Shown piece after piece: positions 7,625 to 16,771 of a DNA stretch of 64,000 bases; within the stretch, counting starts at the first letter, position 1, and each line of letters starts with the position of its first letter. The position numbers were made by a program, and so were the translations under genes. The DNA is from Tenacibaculum holothuriorum (GTDB lineage Bacteria; Bacteroidota; Bacteroidia; Flavobacteriales; Flavobacteriaceae). The notes under the pieces are model-generated. The model had not been told where the DNA came from, did not search any database, and worked only from the letters and a program-made list of their open reading frames with translations. The stretch is taken from contig NZ_LAPZ01000014.1 of NCBI RefSeq assembly GCF_002120225.1, forward strand, positions 58,102 to 122,101, given 5' to 3'.

Positions 7625-9247
7625 TTACTTTTCATTTACTAATTTCATCAAGTCTACATCGTTTCCTAATAAAACCTCTGTCGGATTTATACGTCCTTTT
7701 TCTGGACCATTTTCTAATTTTAAAACTCCACGTGGACATACTGCTGAACAAATTCCACAACCAACACAACTAGAACGAACAATGTTTTCTCCTTTTTGAG
7801 CATAAGCTCTAACATCAATTCCTTGCTCACAATACGTAGAACAGTTTCCACAAGAAATACATTGACCTCCATTAGTAGTAATTCTAAAACGAGATTTAAA
7901 ACGTTGTACTAAACCTAAGTAAGCTGCTAACGGACATCCGAAACGACACCAAACACGGTTTCCAAAAATTGGATAAAATCCTGTACCAATAACTCCAGCA
8001 AACCAAGCACCAATTAAGAAACTGTAAGTGTCTTTAATCCATTGAGAATTGATTCCTAAAAATGATTGAGTTCCTGTAAAATAACAGTATAAAGTAACTA
8101 AAGTCATTACTAAAGAAAATACCAAAACTGAATGGATTAACCAGCGCTCTAATTTCCATGCGTTTAAACTTTTGTTAGAATGTTGTCTGTATGGGTCTCC
8201 TAAAGTTTCTGCTAATCCACCACAACCACAAACCCAAGAACAGTACCATCTTTTTCCGAAGAAGTACACCATTACAGGTACAATTATTAAGGTAAGAACA
8301 ATTCCCCAAACTAAAATAAACAACCCAATGGCTCCACTATTTCGTAAACTGTCTAAATTCCATTCAAAAAAGAAATCATAATCTAACGGGAATGCATTTT
8401 TAAAATCGTACCCAGGCATGTTTAAGCTGGTCATAATTTCAGGAATTAAGAATGCAAATACAATTTGGAAGAATAATACCGAAGTTGTTCTTATAATTTG
8501 ATATTTGTTATGTCTGTATTTAATGTACATTCTTGTCGCCATTACTACCATGATAACACAGTACAAGAAACCATATACAAACCATTGAGAGGCAGCTCCA
8601 CCATTTAATGCTTTACTAATTGGGTCTAAAATGTATGTCCAGTTTACTACATAATCTGGCATAAAGTATAGTAGTAGATAGAATACAACTAAATAGATTA
8701 AAACTAACCAAGCTATGAGTCCTTTATTCGTGGCAGATTCTAAATAAACTCCGTTGTTTTTTATACCTGCAGGTCCTAATAACTTGTAGTTAGGTAGAAT
8801 GAACAATAACGCTCCTAAAATACCCAAACCAAATGTTAACCACCATAACAATCCTTGGTTTTCTTTAACGAATCCTTTACCCGCTTTTTTTGCTAATTCA
8901 AAACTTAGGGTATGAGGTTTTCCGTAGATTTTATATTGATATTGTTGTCCTTTTGCATCCCAGTTTTTTTCTGCATCGTATTTAGCAATTAAAGCATCGT
9001 AATGATCGTTTGAAGCTTTATACGCACCACGAACACGACTTGAGAATTCGAAAATGTTAAGTGATTCAGAAGTAACTACAGCTTTGGTAAGTTCTTCTTT
9101 TATGATTTCACTTTTATAGTTTTTCTCTTTTATAAAAGCATCTAATTCGCTTGAAGTTAAACTAAACGAACCAAGAAAAATGCTTCCTGTAAATATGGAT
9201 AAGGCAATTAAAAAAATGATTAGCCCTGTTTGTTTTATTGCTTTCAT
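7625..9247 (-). CDS. NosR/NapH-like membrane 4Fe-4S protein
   Basis: A 540-residue polytopic electron carrier. A signal-anchor (about 8-28) leads to a periplasmic domain of about 100 residues, then several membrane helices. Cytosolic-side cysteine motifs follow: CSWVCGC at 336-342 and CRFGCP at 434-439 (NosR/NapH pattern). The C-terminal ferredoxin domain has two complete clusters, CISCGNCSTYC (463-473) and CVGCGICSAVC (494-504). No FMN-binding domain of true NosR is visible. Eight bases upstream lies a FAD/NAD(P) oxidoreductase, a natural electron donor. The final acceptor is not identified; no nos, nap or nir structural genes are present. Confidence 0.8.
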   Translation of the reverse strand: MKAIKQTGLIIFLIALSIFTGSIFLGSFSLTSSELDAFIKEKNYKSEIIKEELTKAVVTSESLNIFEFSSRVRGAYKASNDHYDALIAKYDAEKNWDAKGQQYQYKIYGKPHTLSFELAKKAGKGFVKENQGLLWWLTFGLGILGALLFILPNYKLLGPAGIKNNGVYLESATNKGLIAWLVLIYLVVFYLLLYFMPDYVVNWTYILDPISKALNGGAASQWFVYGFLYCVIMVVMATRMYIKYRHNKYQIIRTTSVLFFQIVFAFLIPEIMTSLNMPGYDFKNAFPLDYDFFFEWNLDSLRNSGAIGLFILVWGIVLTLIIVPVMVYFFGKRWYCSWVCGCGGLAETLGDPYRQHSNKSLNAWKLERWLIHSVLVFSLVMTLVTLYCYFTGTQSFLGINSQWIKDTYSFLIGAWFAGVIGTGFYPIFGNRVWCRFGCPLAAYLGLVQRFKSRFRITTNGGQCISCGNCSTYCEQGIDVRAYAQKGENIVRSSCVGCGICSAVCPRGVLKLENGPEKGRINPTEVLLGNDVDLMKLVNEK

Positions 9248-9254
9248 ATACTAT

Positions 9255-10595
9255 TTATGCGCTAAAGATTCGCTTCCAGCTTTTCTTTTTTAATTGAATA
9301 TTGGTATTATTTTCTTTATTGAATTTTGAAACAATTTCTGGTTCATGAAGCTTATAAAATTCTGGATCGAAATTGGCATCAGCTAAATGTTCTAAAACAT
9401 AATCTACAGATTGTTTTTGAGTTAAAGCTCTATCAAAAAACTCGTGACGCATTCTAATTCCGAAAGTATTTATACCAATAAATTCTCTTGAATTTTTATC
9501 ATAATTTATATGAATACACTTCTTTCCGCTTTCGTGTTCCCAATAAAAACGAGCTTCGTTTTCTTTAGGTTGTGCCCAAACCCATCCATACGTTTGATAT
9601 TCTATATCAATAAATTTTGCTGAGTTAAACCAATGTCCTGGTTTGTATTCAATTCGGTTACCACAAATGGTTTGTGCAACTGTTTCTCCCATCATTCTTC
9701 CTGTGTACCAAACAGCTTCAATAGGCCTACGTTGACCGATAGCTTCGTACTGTTCTGCACAATCGCCAATAGCATAAACGTCTTTGATATTGGTTTCTAA
9801 AAATCGATTTACTTTTACACCTCTACCAGTTTCTATATCAGAATCTTTTATAAAACCAATGTTAGGTGAAACTCCAGCGGTTAATCCAACTACATCGCAT
9901 TCAATTTCTTCTCCTGTTTCAGCAATTACTACCGATTTTGCTTTACCGTTAGCATCGGCTTTTATTTCTTTTAAGTTTACACCTAATCGCAAATCTATAT
10001 GATTTTCTATAATCTCACGATTAATCATAGCTGATTCTTGTGCTGGTAAAACACCATTCCAAAAACTTTGTTCTCTTACTAAAAATGTAACAGGAATATT
10101 TCTACTATGAAGCATTTCTGCTAATTCGATACCAATTAATCCACCACCAACAATTACAGCTCTTTTACACGTTTTATTATCTGGAGCATACTTTTCAAGA
10201 TTCTCTAAATCTTTTTTGTGGTACATTCCCATAACTCCATCTAAATCTTGCCCTGGCCAACCAAATTTGTTGGGTTTAGAACCTGTAGCTATAATCAATT
10301 TGTCGTAAGACAATGTATCTCCTTCAACAAATAGTAGTTCTTTAGTATCGATATTTATTTCAGAAACATATCCTTTTTTAAGTTCAATCCTATTTTTCTT
10401 CCAAAACCAAGGTTCGTAAGGTTGTGTGTGTTCAAATTTCATGTGCCCCATATAAATATACATAAGAGCAGTTCGTGAAAAGAAATAGTCAGTTTCTCCA
10501 GAAACAATGGTAATTTTCTTATCAGATAATTTTCTGATGTGTCTTGCGGCAGTAACACCAGAAATTCCATTACCAATTATAACAACGTGTTCCAT
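9255..10595 (-). CDS. FAD-dependent NAD(P) oxidoreductase
   Basis: A 446-residue two-dinucleotide-fold flavoprotein. The FAD motif is IIGNGISG at 6-13 and the linker is ATGSKP near 103-108. The NAD(P) motif VIVGGGLIGIE spans about 147-157, and the second FAD motif is YAIGDCAE at 274-281. The layout resembles rubredoxin reductase, NADH oxidase and the N-terminal part of NirB. A C-terminal extension of about 100 residues with FDPEFYKLHEPE is not part of the standard fold. It is followed after 7 bases by the membrane iron-sulfur protein, so the pair probably moves electrons from NAD(P)H to a membrane carrier. No redox-active disulfide CxxxxC is seen in the FAD domain. Confidence 0.85.
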   Translation of the reverse strand: MEHVVIIGNGISGVTAARHIRKLSDKKITIVSGETDYFFSRTALMYIYMGHMKFEHTQPYEPWFWKKNRIELKKGYVSEINIDTKELLFVEGDTLSYDKLIIATGSKPNKFGWPGQDLDGVMGMYHKKDLENLEKYAPDNKTCKRAVIVGGGLIGIELAEMLHSRNIPVTFLVREQSFWNGVLPAQESAMINREIIENHIDLRLGVNLKEIKADANGKAKSVVIAETGEEIECDVVGLTAGVSPNIGFIKDSDIETGRGVKVNRFLETNIKDVYAIGDCAEQYEAIGQRRPIEAVWYTGRMMGETVAQTICGNRIEYKPGHWFNSAKFIDIEYQTYGWVWAQPKENEARFYWEHESGKKCIHINYDKNSREFIGINTFGIRMRHEFFDRALTQKQSVDYVLEHLADANFDPEFYKLHEPEIVSKFNKENNTNIQLKKKSWKRIFSA

Positions 10596-10737
10596 ATAAG
10601 TTGATTTGCAAATTAGGTCGTTGTTAAAGTTAAGAACTTAATAAAGGTTTTAAATTTAGAATGAGTATAAATAAAATGTGATTGTAAGAGTTGTAGATTA
10701 GTAACGACTCATGTACTAATTTGTTAAAAAATAACCA

Positions 10738-11607
10738 ATGAAAAATAAATTAGCCAGTATTTTAGTAATTGCTTTATCATTAAGCTTTAGTAATGGTTTT
10801 TCTCAAGAAAATGAAGAAGAACAATCAAATATTCAAACATATACTCCTTCCAAATTATTAAATAAAGGTCAGTGGGATATTAAGTTTTTCAATAATTTAT
10901 ATACTGAAACTAAATTTGCAGATAGTAATGGAAATACTCAAAATAAACTAAGAGAAAATTTCTTTACATCTACAGTTGAGGCTTTTACTGGAGTTTCTGA
11001 AAATAATAGAATAAATATTGGTGCTATTATTGAATTTCGTTCTAACACTATTGGAGGTAGACAGGCTTTATCGGTGTTTAGTTTAGAAGATACAAATACA
11101 GATAGAAAAGGAATTACTTCGATTGCACCAGCAATTAAGTGGCAACCACTAGAAAATATTGGTAATTTTTCTGTTCAAACAGCAGTTCATATTCCATTAG
11201 TGAAAAACGAAACAGAGAATAGAATATTCTTAGATCAAAGTAGTTGGATTTTTCAGAATAGATTCTTTTATGATTACACTTTTTCTGGAGGAAAATGGCA
11301 ATTATTTACCGAGTTAAACACAGAATATAGTTTTGGAGAAGAAACAAGTTTTGCTAACAATACATTTTTATTAGTACCTGGGGCTTTTTTAAGTTATTTC
11401 CCAAGTAGTAAATCTACGGTGTTAGGTTTTGTTCAGCACGCACAACGATTTGGAGATTTTACACAAGATTATACAGCGTTAGGTTTTGGAGGAAAATATC
11501 AAATTACTAGGGTTTTAAATTTAGAAGCACTGTATAGTAACTTTGTTAGAGGTAATAATAATGGGTTAGGACAAAGTTTTAATTTAGGGTTAAGAGCATT
11601 ATTTTAA
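10738..11607 (+). CDS. Outer-membrane beta-barrel protein, unknown function
   Basis: A 289-residue secreted protein with a signal peptide ending near SNGFSQ (about 22). The rest alternates hydrophobic and polar residues in beta-strand fashion with aromatic girdles and ends in LGLRALF, a typical C-terminal barrel strand. TPSKLLNKGQWDIKFFNNLYTET near residue 36 resembles small Bacteroidota porins annotated as transporter. It is divergent from the FAD oxidoreductase gene. A TAATTTG box lies about 15 bases upstream of the ATG. The specific substrate is unknown. Confidence 0.65.
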   Translation: MKNKLASILVIALSLSFSNGFSQENEEEQSNIQTYTPSKLLNKGQWDIKFFNNLYTETKFADSNGNTQNKLRENFFTSTVEAFTGVSENNRINIGAIIEFRSNTIGGRQALSVFSLEDTNTDRKGITSIAPAIKWQPLENIGNFSVQTAVHIPLVKNETENRIFLDQSSWIFQNRFFYDYTFSGGKWQLFTELNTEYSFGEETSFANNTFLLVPGAFLSYFPSSKSTVLGFVQHAQRFGDFTQDYTALGFGGKYQITRVLNLEALYSNFVRGNNNGLGQSFNLGLRALF

Positions 11608-11627
11608 AATTATAACTAATTTAGAGT

Positions 11628-12623
11628 ATGAAAATATTTAAACTTCTTTTACTAAGTTTAGTGTGCTTCTCATGCTCTAGTCAAACTCAAAAAATAAACG
11701 GAGTTAGTTTTGTAGCTTCTTCTGAGGCAATAAACAATAAACATATCCAACCCGTAAAAAAGGTATCAGCGAACTACGTGGCGTTGATGCCTTTTGGTTT
11801 TATTAGAAGTATTTCTTCTCCCGAAGTTCAATACAATGCAAAAAGGCAATGGTTTGGAGAAACTAATGAAGGATTAAAACAATACAGTAGCGAGTTTCGT
11901 AAGGAAAAAATAAAGGTAATGGTAAAACCTCAAATTTGGGTTTGGAACGGAACGTATACTGGTAAAATTGAAATGAAGTCTGAAGAAGACTGGAAGCAAT
12001 TAGAAACTTCATACGAGAAATTTATTGTAAGTTTTGCTAAAACTTCAGAAGAATTAAAAGCAGAAATATTTTGTATTGGTACTGAGTTGGAAAAGTTCAT
12101 TCTACACAGACCAGAATATTGGAAGCAATTAATAGGAAAAATTCGAAAGGTATATTCAGGAAAACTGACCTATGCTGCCAATTGGGATGAGTTTAAACGA
12201 GTTCCTTTTTGGAATCTTCTCGACTATATTGGGGTTGATGCCTATTTTCCATTAAGTACAAAACAACAACCTACTTTAGAAGAGTTTGAAAAAGGCTGGT
12301 TGCCTCATAAAACAGAAATAGAAAAGGTTCAGCAACAATATCAAAAACCAATTTTATTTACAGAATACGGATATAGAAGTGTTCATTTTACTGGAAAAGA
12401 ACCATGGGACTCCAATAGAGTAGAAGGGCAAATAAATCATGAAAATCAAAAAAATGGACTACAAGCTCTTTACAATCAGTTTTGGAAAGAAGATTGGTTT
12501 GCTGGTGGTTTTGTTTGGAAGTGGTTTCATAATTATGAAAAAGTAGGAGGGATGAAAAACAATCGTTTTACACCTCAAAATAAACCTGCTGAAGAAACAA
12601 TAAAACAAAATTATGGACTTTAA
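11628..12623 (+). CDS. Lipoprotein glycoside hydrolase, GH113-like
   Basis: A 331-residue lipoprotein with lipidation cysteine at residue 16 (CFSC). The body looks like the (beta/alpha)8 fold of GH113 beta-mannanases: GVSFVAS at the first strand, PQIWVWNG, IGTELE with the likely acid/base Glu153, YAANWDEF, GVDAYFPLS, and LFTEYGYR with the likely nucleophile Glu246. GFVWKWFHNY closes the barrel. Homologues hydrolyse mannan-type beta-glycans, but the true substrate here is not known. The next gene overlaps it by 11 bases, and a porin-like gene lies 20 bases upstream, so this may be a surface glycan-processing operon. Confidence 0.7.
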   Translation: MKIFKLLLLSLVCFSCSSQTQKINGVSFVASSEAINNKHIQPVKKVSANYVALMPFGFIRSISSPEVQYNAKRQWFGETNEGLKQYSSEFRKEKIKVMVKPQIWVWNGTYTGKIEMKSEEDWKQLETSYEKFIVSFAKTSEELKAEIFCIGTELEKFILHRPEYWKQLIGKIRKVYSGKLTYAANWDEFKRVPFWNLLDYIGVDAYFPLSTKQQPTLEEFEKGWLPHKTEIEKVQQQYQKPILFTEYGYRSVHFTGKEPWDSNRVEGQINHENQKNGLQALYNQFWKEDWFAGGFVWKWFHNYEKVGGMKNNRFTPQNKPAEETIKQNYGL

Positions 12624-13347
12624 ATCTTGGTGTTATATAATCGTATTTTTGGTATTGGGAGCTTGTTCTTCTGATGACCCTACTATACATACATTACAAG
12701 ATTTAATTCAAGTAAATTCCCATTTACAACAAGACGAAGTAATTGCTTGTGCAGCTAGTAAAAAAGATAATAATCAAATAGCTTATGTTTTTTATTACCC
12801 TATTCCAACGGCTACTAATATTCAATATTTCGAAACAGAAAACACACAGGTTGATAAAAATAACTTTTCACTATATAAGCCGATAGATTTACCAAAAGAA
12901 GATGTTTTTAATGGATATTTAGGAAGATTTGTAAGAGATAATAACAAAGAAACTTGGTGTATAGTCACTTACATGTCTAATGGTAAGTTTCATAAATCAA
13001 ATCCTATTTTATTAAAACATCAAAATAAACCAACTGAATGGACCGATAATGTTACTATAGATTCGAACAGTTCTTTATCTTCAAAATTTTATTGGGAAGA
13101 TGGAACAGTAAAAGAAAATGCTATTTATTTTCAGGTTTTAACGGATGCTTCAAACAATCTTTTATCAGGAACTTATACGTACGAAAAGTGTTTTCAATAT
13201 TATAATACTTCAAATGTTGTGCTAAATGTAACTAGAAATGAGCCGCCAAACTTAATCGCTAATAATGAATATCATTTTACAATGATGGGAGTAAGTGAAG
13301 ATAATTGGGTAAATTTAGTAATTCAAAAAAGCTTCAAAGTCGAATGA
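12613..13347 (+). CDS. Hypothetical lipoprotein
   Basis: A 244-residue protein with a signal peptide and lipobox (LVLGAC, Cys18) followed by SSDDP, the acidic +2 region that marks surface-exposed lipoproteins in Bacteroidota. The rest contains beta-rich segments (IAYVFYYPIP, WCIVTYMSNGKF, YHFTMMG), with no family I recognise. It overlaps the upstream hydrolase by 11 bases, and the ATG of the downstream Omp85-like gene overlaps its TGA. This suggests the three are made together and may meet at the outer membrane. Confidence 0.65.
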   Translation: MDFKSWCYIIVFLVLGACSSDDPTIHTLQDLIQVNSHLQQDEVIACAASKKDNNQIAYVFYYPIPTATNIQYFETENTQVDKNNFSLYKPIDLPKEDVFNGYLGRFVRDNNKETWCIVTYMSNGKFHKSNPILLKHQNKPTEWTDNVTIDSNSSLSSKFYWEDGTVKENAIYFQVLTDASNNLLSGTYTYEKCFQYYNTSNVVLNVTRNEPPNLIANNEYHFTMMGVSEDNWVNLVIQKSFKVE

Positions 13348-14603
13348 GATTAGTTGTTTCTGTTTTATGTTATTTTATCATTTTCAATCTTTTTTCACAA
13401 GAAAAGAATATTGAAGAAATCACTATTAGAGGGGCCAAAAAAACAAAGATTTATGAGCTAAAAAAAATATTAGAATCTAAAAAAGGTAAGAAATTAGATT
13501 CGGTATTGTTAGCAGAAGATATCATTAGACTAAAACGATTACCTGCAATTTCTCATGCATATTTTCAAGTATTTCATTCACATGAGAATAAATACAATGT
13601 ATTTGTAAATATAGAAGAGAACTTTACGATAATTCCTGAATTGAATTTTTGGACAACTACAAACAGAAGATTTGCGTATAAAATAGGACTCAATGACTTC
13701 AATTTTTTAGGAAGAAATATTGCTTTTGGAGGTTTTTATCAAAATAACGGATTTGATTCTTATGGAATTAATTTTCGTGCTCCAACTTTGTTTTCTGGTA
13801 AATGGGGAATTGCATTACATCATCAAAATTGGGTAAGTGAAGAACCACTTTATTTTGATGACCAAACAGCAAATTATAGATATCAAAATATATCATACGA
13901 AGTACTCGGTTTGTATCAAATTAATTTCAAACATCAATTACAATTTGGAGTTAATTTTTTTAAAGAAAAGTATGATTATTTAAGCGGAAGTACATCTCCT
14001 AATGTCCCAAGGTCTTTAAATGTGAGTAAACGATTATTAAAGTTTGTATATTCATATGATAATCTAGATTATTATTATCAATATATAAGCGGCTTTAAGA
14101 GTCAGTTTTATGGACAGTTTGTAACTTCAGAAAATCAATATCAAGATGATTTTTTAATTTTTTGGAACGACTTTTTTTATTACAAACGATTAGGAGAAAA
14201 AGGAAATTGGGCAAACCGATTACGTGTAGGTTTATCTTCTAATAATAATACGCCTTTTGCTCCTTTTGCATTGGATAATAATGTAAATCTTAGAGGGGTT
14301 GGAATTTTAGTAGATAGAGGTACAGGAAGTATTGTTTGGAATACTGAATATAGACACACATTGTACGAAAATAACTGGTTGGCAATACAAGGTAATGTTT
14401 TTAATGATTTTGGTACATGGAGAAACCCTGGAGGAAGTTTAAGCGACTTTTTAGATAGTGATAATGTGCGTGTATATTCGGGAGTTGGGCTACGTTTTAT
14501 CAATAAAAAAATATTCAATGCAATTTTTAGAATTGATTATGGTTATGGTTTAACCAAAAATGCATCTAAAGGTTTTGTGTTTGGAATAGGACAATATTTC
14601 TAA
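13344..14603 (+). CDS. Small Omp85/BamA-like outer-membrane protein
   Basis: A 419-residue outer-membrane protein from the ATG at 13344, which overlaps the previous stop (ATGA). A longer in-frame start at 13305 would add residues ahead of a clean signal peptide (MRLVVSVLCYFIIFNLFSQ) and is rejected. About residues 22-95 form one POTRA-like domain (EEITIRGAKKTKIYELKKIL; AYFQVFHSHENKYNVFVNIEE). A 16-strand-type barrel follows with LRGVG near 325 and a C-terminal FGIGQYF. BamA itself has five POTRA domains, so this is a reduced paralogue. It could be a dedicated export or assembly pore for the lipoproteins upstream; that is inference. Confidence 0.75.
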   Translation: MRLVVSVLCYFIIFNLFSQEKNIEEITIRGAKKTKIYELKKILESKKGKKLDSVLLAEDIIRLKRLPAISHAYFQVFHSHENKYNVFVNIEENFTIIPELNFWTTTNRRFAYKIGLNDFNFLGRNIAFGGFYQNNGFDSYGINFRAPTLFSGKWGIALHHQNWVSEEPLYFDDQTANYRYQNISYEVLGLYQINFKHQLQFGVNFFKEKYDYLSGSTSPNVPRSLNVSKRLLKFVYSYDNLDYYYQYISGFKSQFYGQFVTSENQYQDDFLIFWNDFFYYKRLGEKGNWANRLRVGLSSNNNTPFAPFALDNNVNLRGVGILVDRGTGSIVWNTEYRHTLYENNWLAIQGNVFNDFGTWRNPGGSLSDFLDSDNVRVYSGVGLRFINKKIFNAIFRIDYGYGLTKNASKGFVFGIGQYF

Positions 14604-14605
14604 TA

Positions 14606-14636
14606 AAAAAGGCGAGGAATTTACCTCGCCTTTTTA
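14606..14636. terminator. Bidirectional terminator between convergent genes
   Basis: Stem GGCGAGG (14611-14617) / CCTCGCC (14624-14630) is flanked by A6 on the left and T5 on the right. It serves the Omp85-like gene (plus) and the S46 peptidase (minus). Confidence 0.9.
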
Positions 14637-14639
14637 GTA

Positions 14640-16730
14640 TTATTTTTTCTTTGGATGTACCAATTTCATTTCATCAATTAAATGCTTTGCTCCAGCATAT
14701 TTATCTACGATAAATAATACATAACGAAGATCTACCATGATGTTTCTACAAATTTCTGGATCGTAATTAATATCACTCATCGTTCCTTCCCATACACGGT
14801 CGAAGTTTAATCCAACTAAATTTCCTTCAGCATCAATAGCAGGACTTCCTGAGTTTCCTCCAGTAGTATGGTTGGTTCCTAAGAAACACACCGGTACTTT
14901 TCCGTTTTTATCAGCATATTGCCCATAATCTTTAGCATCGTATAAATCGCGAAGCTTTTTAGGAACATCAAACTCATAGTCTCCAGGAACATACTTTTCA
15001 ATGACTCCGTCTAAATAACTCACAGGATTATAGTATACCGCATCTCTTGGAGCATATCCTCTAACCTGTCCATACGTAACCCGTAAAGTACTATTCGCAT
15101 CAGGGAAATAGCGAGCATTTGGCAACGCTTCCATTAAAGCTTTCATATATTTTTTCTGTAAAGCTGCTATTGCTTGATTCTTTTGTTGGAATTCTGGATT
15201 GATCTTAGAATAAAATTCCGAAACCATTGGTTTAGCGTATTGGTAAGCAGCATCTTTATTTAAGTTTTCAACTACTTGTTTAGCATTTCCTTCTAATAAT
15301 TTTAGAGCTTTGTCTAAATCAGTTAAACTAGTTTTGTTATAAATAGAAGCATCAACGTTTTTAGTATATAGAGGCATTACATTATTAAAAACTCCTTTAT
15401 CTACATTAACATCATAATTCTTATGAATTCCTTTTAAACGACCAATATAAGATGCTTTTGCTTTTTCAAAGTCTTCTGGTTTATTTAAAGCCGTTTGCTC
15501 TAATTGATAAGCTCTAAATGCCATTTGCATTAACTCATTTGTAACCAAGAATACTTCAATAAAGTTTCTTCTTTTAATATTAATGTTGGCGAAATCTTTA
15601 TATAGTGTCTCGAACTCAGGTAAGATGTTACCATACTTACTTTCTAAACCTTTTTCTTTTAAAGCCTTTTCAAAAGTTGCTTCAAAAGCTTTGCGCTTTT
15701 CAATAGCATTACTTTTCTGAATTCCTAAGTTTTCACCAATCCATTTTTTCCAAGCATTGGCAATACGTGCTTGTTTAGATGCGTATTTAATTCTAATGGC
15801 ATCACTAGCTTTCATTTGTGCATCAATTTCTTTTAATGCTGCTTCTCTAATGGCAATATTACTTGGATTAAACTCTTGGGTTATATGTTTAATGGCTGCT
15901 GCTGGTAAATACTCATTGGTACGACCAGGGAAACCAAATACCATGGTAAAATCACCTTCTTCTACACCATCTAAAGACACTGGTAAAAAGTGTTTAGGAG
16001 TATAAGGAACATTGTCTTTGCTATATTTTGCAGGACGATTGTTTTTATCAGCATAAATTCTGAATAAAGAAAAATCTCCTGTATGACGCGGAAACACCCA
16101 GTTATCGGTATCACTACCAAATTTACCAATACTGCTTGGAGGAGCTCCAACTAAACGTACATCTTCAAACTTTTCAGTAACAAATAAGAAATACTGATTT
16201 CCTTTATAAAAAGGACGCACTTTTGCAAGTTGCCAATCTTCTTTCTTTGCTGTTTTAGTAAGTTGGTTGATGTTTTTATCAATGGCAGATTGCTTTTCAC
16301 GCTCAGTCATAGCATCATTAACTCCAGCTAAAGCTTGCTTGGTAATATCGTCAATGCGTACAATAAATTCTACATACAAACCTTTATTGGGAAGTTCTTC
16401 TTTTTGAGTCATAGCCCAAAAACCATCTTTTAAATAATCATTTTCTAAAGAAGAATGTGATTGAATTTGTCCGAAACCACAATGGTGATTGGTTAAAATT
16501 AATCCTTTAGGAGAAATTACCTCACTAGTACAACCTCCATTAAAATGACCAATAGCATCTTTTAAACTTGAATTGTTTACATCGTAAATGTCTTTAGCAG
16601 TAAGTTTACTACCTAACGATTTCATTTCTTGTTCATTCATGCCTTCTAAAAGTGAAGGAATCCACATTCCACCTTGCTGAGCAAATACTTGAACAAAAAG
16701 AAATAAGAATAGAATTTTTATATACTTCAT
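14640..16730 (-). CDS. S46 family dipeptidyl-peptidase, DPP11-like
   Basis: A 696-residue periplasmic serine exopeptidase with a signal peptide (to about FAQQ, residue 19). The chymotrypsin-like triad can be placed: His83 in LTNHHCG, Asp219 in RHTGDFSLFR and Ser627 in GGNSGSP, with a helical insert between. In the family, a residue 18 positions after the catalytic Ser decides specificity: Gly in DPP7 (hydrophobic P1) and Arg in DPP11 (Asp/Glu P1). Here that position is Arg645 (NFDRVWEG), so an acidic-specific DPP11 is predicted. It supports growth on peptides by releasing dipeptides in the periplasm. The length is normal for the family. Confidence 0.9.
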   Translation of the reverse strand: MKYIKILFLFLFVQVFAQQGGMWIPSLLEGMNEQEMKSLGSKLTAKDIYDVNNSSLKDAIGHFNGGCTSEVISPKGLILTNHHCGFGQIQSHSSLENDYLKDGFWAMTQKEELPNKGLYVEFIVRIDDITKQALAGVNDAMTEREKQSAIDKNINQLTKTAKKEDWQLAKVRPFYKGNQYFLFVTEKFEDVRLVGAPPSSIGKFGSDTDNWVFPRHTGDFSLFRIYADKNNRPAKYSKDNVPYTPKHFLPVSLDGVEEGDFTMVFGFPGRTNEYLPAAAIKHITQEFNPSNIAIREAALKEIDAQMKASDAIRIKYASKQARIANAWKKWIGENLGIQKSNAIEKRKAFEATFEKALKEKGLESKYGNILPEFETLYKDFANINIKRRNFIEVFLVTNELMQMAFRAYQLEQTALNKPEDFEKAKASYIGRLKGIHKNYDVNVDKGVFNNVMPLYTKNVDASIYNKTSLTDLDKALKLLEGNAKQVVENLNKDAAYQYAKPMVSEFYSKINPEFQQKNQAIAALQKKYMKALMEALPNARYFPDANSTLRVTYGQVRGYAPRDAVYYNPVSYLDGVIEKYVPGDYEFDVPKKLRDLYDAKDYGQYADKNGKVPVCFLGTNHTTGGNSGSPAIDAEGNLVGLNFDRVWEGTMSDINYDPEICRNIMVDLRYVLFIVDKYAGAKHLIDEMKLVHPKKK

Positions 16731-16771
16731 CTGATTTTATAATTTATCGGATAAAGGTACAATTCTCTAAA

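Noticed and set aside
13305..13343. Longer N-terminus of the Omp85-like protein
   Set aside because: It adds residues before an intact signal peptide and overlaps the upstream gene by 43 bases; the ATGA start at 13344 is cleaner.
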